From positions 1 to 12,341 of the forward strand of contig JAKLQT010000031.1 in assembly GCA_022013205.1 (NCBI GenBank): DNA of 12,341 bases. Direction: 5' to 3'. The DNA comes from Candidatus Omnitrophota bacterium. GTDB lineage: Bacteria; Omnitrophota; Gorgyraeia; B26-G9. The notes below the pieces were generated by a model. It was not told where the DNA came from. It made no database searches and worked only from the letters and a program-made list of their open reading frames with translations. A program made the translations under genes and the position numbers. Shown one piece after another: positions 6,712-12,341 of this stretch (position 1 is the first letter of the stretch; each line of letters begins with the position of its first letter).

Positions 6712-6906
6712 TCACGGTTTCCGGTCGTTATACTTATATAAATTTATATAAGTACCTCCATAAAAAACCCAAGATAGATTTGAAGAATTAAATATCGTAC
6801 CTGCTTTTTTCCAAACAACTCTAGATGCTTGAAAGAGGGCAAATAACCGATCAAACCGTAAAATCTCATCGTGATCAAATAAAATTAATACCTTCTCTTG
6901 ATTATG
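6712..6906 (-). other. Start-less open frame, possible gene remnant
   Basis: A minus-strand frame stays open for 64 codons in AT-rich DNA, where stops should be frequent, and ends with a TGA at 6714-6712. It reads with protein-like composition (KVLILFDHDEILRFDRLFAL, then NLSWVFYGGTYINLYKYND). There is no usable start codon and no ribosome site, and stops lie just upstream. It may be the tail of a decayed gene. I do not recognise the family, and chance is a real alternative. Confidence 0.2.
6731..6754. repeat. 24-base perfect palindrome
   Basis: TACTTATATAAA is followed at once by its exact reverse complement. The arms are almost pure A/T apart from one C/G pair. A terminator would need a more stable stem; an operator for a dimeric regulator or a replication/transposition relic fits the shape better. 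It lies about 230 bases before the transporter gene. Confidence 0.5.
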
Positions 6907-6986
6907 TTATTCCTAACTATCCTGTTTTGTGATATAGTTATAATTAGAAATATTTATACTATTATTTAAAAAATAAAAAGACGCAA

Positions 6987-8219
6987 ATGAACAAAAAAAG
7001 CAATTTTTTAATTTTATCATGGGCAATGTATGACATGGCTAACCAGTTTTTTGCCCTTAATATAGTTTCTTTGTATTTTGTCAGATGGATTACATTGGAA
7101 AAAGGCGCGCCGGAAATTTTTTACAGCATTGCTTTTGGGTTATCTACCATCTTGATTGCTTTGCTGGCTCCGATACTCGGGACAATTGCTGATATCAGGC
7201 ACAGGCACAGGCATTTTTTGATTTTTTTTACAATGCTTAGTGTTATATTTACAATATGTTTGGCATTTACAGAGGATATCTTTATGGCATTGCTGTTTTT
7301 CGCTATTGCCAATATCGGATGCCAGACAGCAGTAATTTTTTATAATGCCCTGATGTTGACGATCAGCCCTGACCGGAGAAAAGGGCTGGTTTCAGGCCTG
7401 GGGAAAATGTTCGGCTATTTTGGAGCAATCATTGCGCTTATTTTTACCAAGCCGATCATTATAAGGCAGGGATACCAGGCAACTTTTTTCCTCACTGGTT
7501 GCTTATTTTTTTTATTTTCACTTCCTTGCCTTATATTTGTCAAAGATAAATCAGCGTATACAAAACCAGTTATGCCGGCTTTATTAAACAAAAAACTGAT
7601 AGTAGATCTTTTCAGGAGGCTCAGGACAACACTTTTCACCTCTAAGCAATACAGCGGGCTCAGGGAGTTTTTAAAAGCGGCTTTTTTCGGATTGTGTGTT
7701 GTGAATGTAACAATGTTGTTTATGTCTATTTATGTAACAAAGGTTTTTGGGCTTAATGATATTGAAATTATTAATTTTGTAGCTTTTGCTACTATTTTTG
7801 CGATAATCGGCAGTATCGGCTCGGGTGTAGTCAGTGACTGGATAGGATATAAGCGGACAATGATGGGAATATTTTCGTTTTGGATTCTTTGCCTTTTCGG
7901 CGCAGCATTGGCCATCCCTCCGTTTCATTGGATGATCGGAGCCCTGGCAGGGATAAGTTTAGGTTCAACTTGGGTTGTGTCGCGGGCTCTTGTGATAAGT
8001 GTTGTGCCCAGAGAAATGGCCGGAGAGGCATTTGGTTTGTTTAATCTTGTCGGATATCTTTCCGCAGCGGTAGGCCCGATTGTCTGGGGCCTGCTTCTGC
8101 TTGCCATGGGGCATCTGGGGGCATTAGGCTATAGACTGGCTTTAATGTCATTTATCCCTTTTTTGATTGTTGGGAGTATTTTTTTACTGCGGGTACCTAA
8201 CATAAAAAGTAATGCTTGA
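6987..8219 (+). CDS. MFS transporter, UMF1/Atg22-like
   Basis: A 410-residue polytopic membrane protein of the major facilitator superfamily with about 12 hydrophobic segments in two halves, separated by a basic cytoplasmic loop (about residues 186-225, with LFRRLRTTLFTSKQY). The opening SWAMYDMANQ at residues 11-20 is the hallmark of the UMF1 group, related to the yeast vacuolar amino-acid effluxer Atg22. The MFS loop motif between segments 2 and 3 appears as GTIADIRHRHR, and its counterpart in the second half as GVVSDWIGYKR. Length matches the family. The substrate cannot be read from the sequence; export of amino acids or other small metabolites is a family-based guess. The ATG at 6987 has only a weak purine-rich stretch upstream. 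No linked biosynthetic gene hints at the substrate. Confidence 0.85.
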   Translation: MNKKSNFLILSWAMYDMANQFFALNIVSLYFVRWITLEKGAPEIFYSIAFGLSTILIALLAPILGTIADIRHRHRHFLIFFTMLSVIFTICLAFTEDIFMALLFFAIANIGCQTAVIFYNALMLTISPDRRKGLVSGLGKMFGYFGAIIALIFTKPIIIRQGYQATFFLTGCLFFLFSLPCLIFVKDKSAYTKPVMPALLNKKLIVDLFRRLRTTLFTSKQYSGLREFLKAAFFGLCVVNVTMLFMSIYVTKVFGLNDIEIINFVAFATIFAIIGSIGSGVVSDWIGYKRTMMGIFSFWILCLFGAALAIPPFHWMIGALAGISLGSTWVVSRALVISVVPREMAGEAFGLFNLVGYLSAAVGPIVWGLLLLAMGHLGALGYRLALMSFIPFLIVGSIFLLRVPNIKSNA

Positions 8220-8243
8220 GTTTTTTCGTATTCAGTGTATAGT
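8216..8243 (+). promoter_or_regulatory. Candidate sigma70-type promoter for the deformylase
   Basis: TTGAGT at 8216-8221 and TATAGT at 8238-8243 are spaced by 16 bases. The -35 box overlaps the stop codon of the transporter gene. The gene's AAGGAG follows at 8256-8261. Confidence 0.5.
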
Positions 8244-8269
8244 CGGTGAAAAAATAAGGAGCGTTTAAA

Positions 8270-8767
8270 ATGGCTGTTAAGACAATTCTTTCTTACCCCG
8301 GTGCTAGTCATATTTTAACTGCACAATCCGAGGCCATCCAGATGAATGACCCTCAAATTAAAGAGATAATCCAGGACATTAAGGATACATTATATGCGAC
8401 CCCTAACGGCGTTGGATTGGCTGCACCGCAAATCGGTTATTTAAAAAGAATTTTTGTACTAAATAAGGATTATATCGTCAAGGATTTGGAAGAAAACTCT
8501 TTATTGCTGAAATCAGCTGGTCAAATGCTGGTGTTTATTAATCCCAAGATTATTGCTGAAAAGGGGGAAGTTTTCGAAGAGGAAGGGTGCCTGAGTGTTC
8601 CGGGTGAATTTATTAATATTAAAAGAGCTAAGCAGGTAAGAGTTAGAGCGTATAGCGAACAAGGCATGCAATTTTATGAAAAATTTAAGGGGCTTGCTTC
8701 ACGCGCTATACAGCAGGAAATTGACCATCTCAACGGGCTGCTGATTCTTAATCATAAAAAAGCATAG
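8270..8767 (+). CDS. def: Divergent peptide deformylase with altered HExxH motif
   Basis: A 165-residue cytoplasmic protein of the peptide deformylase family, which removes the formyl group from the initiator methionine of new proteins. AAGGAG lies 8 bases before the ATG. Motif 1 GVGLAAPQIG is at residues 47-56 and motif 2 EGCLSVPG at 105-112, with the metal-binding Cys107. Motif 3 should read HExDH but reads QEIDH (149-153): catalytic Glu150 and metal ligand His153 are present, while the first metal His is Gln149 (codon CAG, 8714-8716). The N-terminus (YPGASHILTAQSEAI) is also looser than the usual YPDPxLRxxA. With one of three metal ligands missing, full activity is doubtful: this may be a second, inactive or repurposed copy, a recent mutation, or a base error. 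It ends in TAG. It is not paired with fmt, its common partner. Confidence 0.85.
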   Translation: MAVKTILSYPGASHILTAQSEAIQMNDPQIKEIIQDIKDTLYATPNGVGLAAPQIGYLKRIFVLNKDYIVKDLEENSLLLKSAGQMLVFINPKIIAEKGEVFEEEGCLSVPGEFINIKRAKQVRVRAYSEQGMQFYEKFKGLASRAIQQEIDHLNGLLILNHKKA

Positions 8768-8792
8768 ATTAATATCGATATCATGTTTATTC

Positions 8793-8821
8793 TTGAAGGA
8801 AAACAATTAATATTATATAGT
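8793..8821 (+). promoter_or_regulatory. Candidate sigma70-type promoter for the first PilZ gene
   Basis: TTGAAG at 8793-8798 and TATAGT at 8816-8821 are spaced by 17 bases, the best-spaced promoter in the window. The ribosome site AGGGGAG follows at 8851-8857. Confidence 0.55.
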
Positions 8822-8863
8822 AATACTAGGAAATTAAAATCTTAATTAAGAGGGGAGATGATG

Positions 8864-9541
8864 ATGAAGGAAAAAAGAGGTTTTATCAGGCTCAATATTG
8901 ATGCCCATGCTATATATACTATTAAAGGCAAAGATGGTGTGCGGGATATGGTTAGCCTTGAGGATATTAGCAGTGAGGGTATCAGGTTTATAAGCAATAT
9001 GCATTTACAAAATTCTGATTTACTGCAATTAACGCTGCAGATCCCAGGTATTGACAAAGATGTAACCGCGCTTGGCCAGGTTATCTGGCAAAGACAACTT
9101 ACCATGCATCTATTTGATACGGGTATAAGATTTACGAAAATTGACAAGGATAATAAAAAGAAGCTTATTGATTTCATTCAGTACTCAAGAGGAAGAAATA
9201 TCGAAAGAAGAGAATATATAAGGAGCGGCCTGAAGACCGGCATTAAGTACTCACTTATTTCCGACCCCGGAATTCAAGGTGATTGTTTTAGTGTGGATGT
9301 GTGCGCTTTGGGGTTAAAGATAATGCTTCGGGAAAAACTCGAAAAAGGCACGCAATTGCGCATAGTGTTTAACCTTCCGGATGGAAAGGGCGAGGTTGTT
9401 GCTAAGTGTACGGTGGTTGCCTGGGGAAAACAGGCAGAGCAGGAGCTTTTTGAGACAGGCGTAGAATTTCTGGAGATAAGTGAAGAAGATAAGGGTAAGA
9501 TTATCAACTATATACAAGAGACACTTAGCCGAGAAAAATAA
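8864..9541 (+). CDS. Tandem PilZ-domain protein (copy 1)
   Basis: A soluble 225-residue protein made of two PilZ domains, the module that binds the second messenger c-di-GMP and passes the signal to motility, envelope or surface-polymer machinery. Three ATGs in a row (8858, 8861, 8864) follow AGGGGAG; the third has the best spacing and lines up with the paralog. Domain 1: RGFIR (residues 5-9, the RxxxR motif) and DISSEG (34-39, the D/NxSxxG motif). Domain 2: REYIR (116-120) and DVCALG (145-150), where Ser is Cys, which may weaken binding. Each domain ends with the usual strand block, VIWQ...TGIRF and VVAWG...TGVEF. No YcgR-type N-terminal domain or output domain is present. The paralog at 10948-11622 has the same four motifs at identical residue numbers. 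The target is unknown. Confidence 0.85.
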   Translation: MKEKRGFIRLNIDAHAIYTIKGKDGVRDMVSLEDISSEGIRFISNMHLQNSDLLQLTLQIPGIDKDVTALGQVIWQRQLTMHLFDTGIRFTKIDKDNKKKLIDFIQYSRGRNIERREYIRSGLKTGIKYSLISDPGIQGDCFSVDVCALGLKIMLREKLEKGTQLRIVFNLPDGKGEVVAKCTVVAWGKQAEQELFETGVEFLEISEEDKGKIINYIQETLSREK

Positions 9542-9628
9542 CCTGCTGTTCTATTTTAAAATTATTGATTAATTTGGAAATCATAAAATAAACGCAAAAG
9601 GGTTTTATTGCCTTTGAGGATATTGATA

Positions 9629-9898
9629 ATGCTTCAAAAAATCGCTTTAATTGCCGCGGTTGTTTTACCGCTTTAGAATATTCCGCTTATTATGCGCATC
9701 ATAAAAAGAAGATCTTCGCAGGATATAAGTCTATACTGGGTGTTCGGCGTATGGAGCTGCCTTGTTTTGATGTTTCCAGCGGGCATTAACTCAAGTGACA
9801 TTGTCTGGAAAACATTTAATATTGTTAATCTTATTTTGTTTTCAGCAGTTGCCTTAACGGCGGTTTTATACAGAAAACAAAAAAACCATAAGAGGTAA
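9629..9898 (+). pseudogene. SemiSWEET/PQ-loop-like small membrane protein, interrupted by TAG
   Basis: Reading from the ATG at 9629, which has GAGGA 8 bases upstream, gives a 90-codon frame with a single in-frame TAG at codon 16 (9674-9676). Ignoring it, the product has three hydrophobic segments and the PQ-loop signature NIPLIMRIIKRRSSQDISL, where Pro-Leu stands for Pro-Gln, followed by YWVFGVWSCLVLMFP and NIVNLILFSAVALTAVLY. Such half-transporters dimerise to move sugars or other small solutes. The TAG falls in the first membrane helix (VVLPL-stop-NIPLI), where a bulky hydrophobic residue such as Trp or Phe is expected. A fragment could restart at the ATG at 9692, but it would lack helix 1 and has no good ribosome site. 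The gene could be decayed, misread, or translated through an amber codon. It ends 6 bases before the nitroreductase start. Confidence 0.6.
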
Positions 9899-9904
9899 GC
9901 ACTG

Positions 9905-10399
9905 ATGGAATTTTTTGATTGTGTATGTAAAAGATCAAGTGTGCGTATGTACAAGAATCAGCAGGTTGATAAAGAATTGCTGGTGAGGTTTGTTGATGCC
10001 GGCAGAAGAGCTCCTACAGCCAGGGCGCAGGAACCATGGGAGTTTGTTGTGGTTAGTGATACCAGCGTATTAAAAAAGCTGGCGAATATTGCTGAAAACG
10101 GAAGATTTATCGAAAATGCCGCAGCGGCGATAGTAATTTTTTGTAAGCCCACCAAATATTATCTTGAGGATGGATGCGCGGCAACGGAAAATATTCTGCT
10201 CGCGGCCGCTGACGCTGGGCTGGGGGCTTGCTGGATTGCCGGAGATAAAAAGGATTATGCTAAAGAAATAGGGATGCTTCTGAATGCTCCTGCGGATTTA
10301 AGGCTGGTTAGTCTTGTTTCTCTGGGGCTGCCGCAAAACGAAGAAGTCCAGGTAAAAAAACGCTCAATAGAGCAGGTGCTGCACTGGGATAATTTTTAA
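9905..10399 (+). CDS. Nitroreductase-family FMN oxidoreductase
   Basis: A 164-residue cytoplasmic flavoprotein of the nitroreductase family, enzymes that use FMN and NAD(P)H to reduce nitro groups, quinones, flavins or other small acceptors; the natural substrate is usually unknown. Motifs fit well: KRSSVRMY at residues 9-16 (FMN phosphate contact), RRAPTARAQEPWEFVVV at 34-50 (FMN ring region) and AATENILLAAADAGLGACW at 92-110. At this length it belongs to the short subgroup that works as a dimer. The ATG at 9905 is preceded by AGAGGTAAG, which overlaps the end of the PQ-loop gene, so the two are probably cotranscribed; the small membrane-protein gene follows 17 bases after its stop. No frameshift or odd residue is seen. 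Confidence 0.85.
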   Translation: MEFFDCVCKRSSVRMYKNQQVDKELLVRFVDAGRRAPTARAQEPWEFVVVSDTSVLKKLANIAENGRFIENAAAAIVIFCKPTKYYLEDGCAATENILLAAADAGLGACWIAGDKKDYAKEIGMLLNAPADLRLVSLVSLGLPQNEEVQVKKRSIEQVLHWDNF

Positions 10400-10416
10400 C
10401 AGGAAAGGATTTGCCT

Positions 10417-10758
10417 ATGCATAAAGCACTGACAAATATTTCACTCAGTATTATCGCGGTTGTATTGATATTAATTCTTAATCTATTAATGCGAAATCAG
10501 AATAATAATCGTTTTTCGTTTCAAGTACATTCGCAAACAAGGGAAGTATATGTTTTTGATGAAAAAACAGGCACCTTATTTTTAACCTCTCCTGAGGTGG
10601 TGGGTGATTATTCTGACGAAATATGGGTTAAATTAAATCCGACTGTAAAAGATAAAACATTTTCGTTTAGAGAGTTTTTACAGGATACATCAAGGAGAAA
10701 GCTGCGAAAGGAATTTTTGAATAAAAAAAAGCAAATTGAGAAGCAGTCAGATGAGTAG
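10417..10758 (+). CDS. Small membrane-anchored protein of unknown function
   Basis: A 113-residue protein I do not recognise. The start is the ATG at 10417, with AGGAAAGGA 7 bases upstream; an in-frame TTG at 10411 would sit on that site. Residues about 9-25 (LSIIAVVLILILNLLM) form one transmembrane helix, probably an uncleaved anchor. Next comes a short strand-rich part (FSFQVHSQTREVYVFDEKTGTLFLTSP), in which VYVFDEKTGTLF looks like a single beta-hairpin of the kind seen in propeller blades or small envelope domains. The last 35 residues are highly charged (RRKLRKEFLNKKKQIEKQ) and likely helical. It follows the nitroreductase by 17 bases and is probably in the same transcript. The stop TAG is backed by TAG and TAA within six codons. 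Confidence 0.6.
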   Translation: MHKALTNISLSIIAVVLILILNLLMRNQNNNRFSFQVHSQTREVYVFDEKTGTLFLTSPEVVGDYSDEIWVKLNPTVKDKTFSFREFLQDTSRRKLRKEFLNKKKQIEKQSDE

Positions 10759-10947
10759 AGCAGATAGAAGTAAATGATGAAATGCGGCAGATGAATATAA
10801 GTGTGTTTTTATCCGGGATTAAGGTCAAGGACTAGATCGATAGCGCCGAGGTGAAAAAAATAGGTGTAAATCACTTTCAAATAGCGTTACAATATATAAT
10901 TAAGTTAATTAGTATAAATGCAATTTTAATCAAGAAAGGAATTGAAA
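10759..10947 (+). other. Leader region of the second PilZ gene
   Basis: The gap is 189 bases long and mostly AT-rich, but 10812-10853 is a GC-richer island (CCGGGATTAAGG, then ACTAGATCGATAGCGCCGAGG). AT-rich TTACAA and TATAAT-like words near 10885-10915 could form a promoter, none with convincing spacing. The AAAGGA at 10935-10940 serves the GTG start at 10948. I could not assign the island to a known RNA. Confidence 0.3.
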
Positions 10948-11622
10948 GTGGAAGAGCGGCGAAAATTTGTAAGAATCAAGGACTTGAAATCAGTCGAAGT
11001 CAGGGTTAAAAACAATAGCGGAAAAATGGAGCTTGTTGAGATCAAGGATATGAGCCTTAACGGGATCAATTTTTACTCTGAAATGAAACTTGAAAAAGAG
11101 CGGCTGCTCCAGATGAATATTTCTTTACCTGATGGTTTCAACAGTATGAATATAGAAGGAAAGGTTTTCTGGCAGCTTCCTAGCCTTGACAATAAATTCG
11201 CGACAGGGGTGAAGTTTTGCCGCAATAACGCTGAAGTTGAAGAGCGTTTGTCAAAATTCATCCGGGATAATGTAAAAAGTGTGAATGAAAACAGAGAGTT
11301 TATCCGCTGCGTATTAAATACTAATATTGTTATAATTGATTTAAGTGATCCGAGCGTCAGGTTTGCTGCTAAAACAGTTGATATAAGCCATGGCGGCATG
11401 AAGCTGGCCTTGGTTAATAAAATAGAGATTGGCGCGCGTATTAAGCTGAGCCTTGTTCTGCCCCAAGACCAGGAGGCTATTGAGGTTAAAGCGCGGGTTG
11501 TTTGGGTAAGAAAGGAAAGAGATAATGACGGCTGTGTAGTAGGGATTATTTATACTGAACTTAATGCTGCCGGGAAAAATAAGATCTTTAAATTCATTAA
11601 AAATCACTGTAAGTCAAGCTAG
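10948..11622 (+). CDS. Tandem PilZ-domain protein (copy 2)
   Basis: A 224-residue soluble protein with two PilZ domains, a predicted c-di-GMP receptor. I place the start at the GTG at 10948, 7 bases after AAAGGA; a TTG at 10942 lies only one base from that site. Domain 1 has RKFVR (5-9) and DMSLNG (34-39); domain 2 has REFIR (116-120) and DISHGG (145-150). All four binding motifs are intact, unlike copy 1, where the last one carries Cys. Strand blocks VFWQ...TGVKF and VVWVRK...VGIIYTEL close the two domains. The first 150 residues align with the gene at 8864-9541 without a gap, so the two arose by duplication of an already tandem gene. The TAG stop overlaps the ribosome site of the cyclophilin gene 11 bases on, suggesting cotranscription. 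The effector target is not known. Confidence 0.85.
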   Translation: MEERRKFVRIKDLKSVEVRVKNNSGKMELVEIKDMSLNGINFYSEMKLEKERLLQMNISLPDGFNSMNIEGKVFWQLPSLDNKFATGVKFCRNNAEVEERLSKFIRDNVKSVNENREFIRCVLNTNIVIIDLSDPSVRFAAKTVDISHGGMKLALVNKIEIGARIKLSLVLPQDQEAIEVKARVVWVRKERDNDGCVVGIIYTELNAAGKNKIFKFIKNHCKSS

Positions 11623-11633
11623 GGGGGAGATTA

Positions 11634-12182
11634 ATGAGGCGACTAATTCTGAGTTTATTAATTATTGGGGTTTTTTTTGTTAACGTGAATGCCGAAGACA
11701 TACAGGGGGAGAAAAACGTGGTTGTTCTAGAGACAAATCAGGGGGATATCGAGATTCAGTTGATGCCGGAAATCGCGCCGAAGGCTTGCGATAATTTTAG
11801 AGGGCTTGTTGAAAAAGGATACTAGGACGGGACAATCTTTCATCGCGTAATAAAGAATTTTATGATCCAGGGCGGGGATCCCGCAGGTACAGGCTGCGGC
11901 GGTGAATCTATATGGGGGAAGCCGTTTGAGGATGAGGTAAAAAAAGAAGTGACGTTTAACAAAAAGGGAATACTGGCTATGGCCAATGCCGGGCCTAATA
12001 CCAACGGAAGCCAGTTTTTTATTACAACGGCCCAAACCCCATGGTTAAATATGCGCCATACTATTTTCGGAGAGGTTATCTTGGGATACGATGTTGTCGA
12101 GAAAATAGAAAAAACAAAGACAGGCGCCATGGATAAGCCGGCCGAAGATCAGAAGATCCTCAAGGCTTATCTGAAACAATAA
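11634..12182 (+). pseudogene. Periplasmic cyclophilin-type peptidyl-prolyl isomerase with in-frame TAG
   Basis: A 182-codon cyclophilin, an enzyme that speeds cis-trans isomerisation of prolyl bonds during folding. GGGGGAG lies 4 bases before the ATG at 11634. Residues 1-20 (LILSLLIIGVFFVNVNA) are a signal peptide, so it acts in the periplasm. After VVLETNQGDIEIQLMPEIAPKACDNF the frame meets TAG at codon 64 (11823-11825), then continues with no frame change as DGTIFHRVIKNFMIQGGDP. Known active-site residues are all present downstream: Arg71, Phe76, Gln79, Gln127, Trp137 and His142. The family reads GYYDG or GFY here, so the TAG stands for Tyr, one base away. A terminated product of 63 residues would be useless; a restart at the ATG at 11862 would lose the catalytic Arg. 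Either a fresh nonsense mutation, a consensus error, or amber read-through. Confidence 0.85.
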
Positions 12183-12225
12183 TCCTGCTTTTAAAATTCT
12201 ATAGAAGTGTATTAGCTTAAAAAAT

Positions 12226-12341
12226 ATGGAATTTAATCTTGCTGAAAAAAAATTATTTATATTTGATCTTGACGGAACACTGATTGATGCCTACAGGGCG
12301 ATTGAGAAAAGCTTGAATTTCACGCGTGTTAAAATGGGCTA
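12226..12341 (+). CDS. HAD-superfamily hydrolase, N-terminal part
   Basis: The first 38 codons of a gene that runs off the window. LFIFDLDGTLIDAYRAIEKSL contains HAD motif I, DxDGTL, with the nucleophile Asp and the acid/base Asp two residues on. The following helix, with IEKSLNFTRVKMG, is like the cap start in phosphoglycolate-phosphatase-type (subfamily I) enzymes, which remove phosphate from small metabolites in the cytoplasm. The substrate cannot be told from this fragment. The ATG at 12226 has no strong ribosome site upstream. It is separated from the cyclophilin by 43 bases. Confidence 0.8.
   Translation, partial: MEFNLAEKKLFIFDLDGTLIDAYRAIEKSLNFTRVKMG

Larger units (their letters stand above)
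6637..6986. other. 350-base AT-rich gap without a confident gene
   Basis: The gap holds a 24-base palindrome (6731-6754), a start-less minus-strand open frame (6712-6906) and a TATAAT at 6939-6944 that could be the -10 box of the transporter gene, though no good -35 precedes it. I see no RNA gene and no clear terminator. Confidence 0.5.

Noticed and set aside
11634..12182. Global reassignment of TAG to an amino acid
   Set aside because: Several genes in the window end at TAG at the natural family end (macro domain, deformylase, second PilZ protein), so TAG is a working stop here.

Overview
The window looks like chromosomal DNA from an uncultured Gram-negative-type bacterium, most plausibly a member of Candidatus Omnitrophota or a related candidate phylum. 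This is an inference, not a measurement. It rests on the mix of genes (TPR proteins with signal anchors, an AsmA-like envelope protein, tandem PilZ proteins, a UMF1-type transporter), on moderately AT-rich sequence with strong AGGAGG-type ribosome sites, and on intergenic stretches of degenerate short repeats and small palindromes that I associate with such genomes. No rRNA, tRNA, CRISPR array or phage genes are visible. All genes except an IS relic at the left edge are on the + strand.

Layout. 1-450: decayed IS110-family transposase on the minus strand with part of its upstream end. 544-1953: membrane-anchored TPR protein. 2158-2571: small secreted DUF3887-like protein behind a structured leader. 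2578-2817: a mosaic of degenerate short repeats and a REP-like hairpin. 2822-3352: macro-domain protein. 3541-6130: an overlapping pair, a secreted TPR-like protein and an AsmA-like protein of about 693 residues. 6214-6636: a second DUF3887-like protein, paralogous to the first. 6637-6986: AT-rich gap with a 24-bp perfect palindrome. 6987-8219: UMF1/Atg22-like MFS transporter. 8270-8767: divergent peptide deformylase. 8864-9541 and 10948-11622: two paralogous tandem-PilZ proteins. Between them lie a SemiSWEET-like small membrane protein, a nitroreductase and a short membrane-anchored protein. 11634-12182: periplasmic cyclophilin. 12226-end: start of a HAD hydrolase.

How the genes fit together. 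Much of the window points to the cell envelope (AsmA-like protein, TPR proteins, DUF3887-like proteins, periplasmic cyclophilin) and to c-di-GMP signalling (four PilZ domains in two proteins). I see no tight single-pathway operon. The genes are mostly separate units with their own promoters; candidates of the TTGAnn-N16/17-TATAGT type precede the deformylase and the first PilZ gene.

Most notable are three point anomalies at conserved positions within about 3.1 kb: an in-frame TAG in the cyclophilin, where Tyr is expected; an in-frame TAG in the first membrane segment of the SemiSWEET-like gene; and Gln in place of the first metal-binding His of the deformylase HExxH motif. TAG also serves as the normal stop of several neighbours, so wholesale reassignment of TAG is unlikely. 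Recent decay, consensus error or amber suppression remain possible. I did not identify a clear new multi-gene system.
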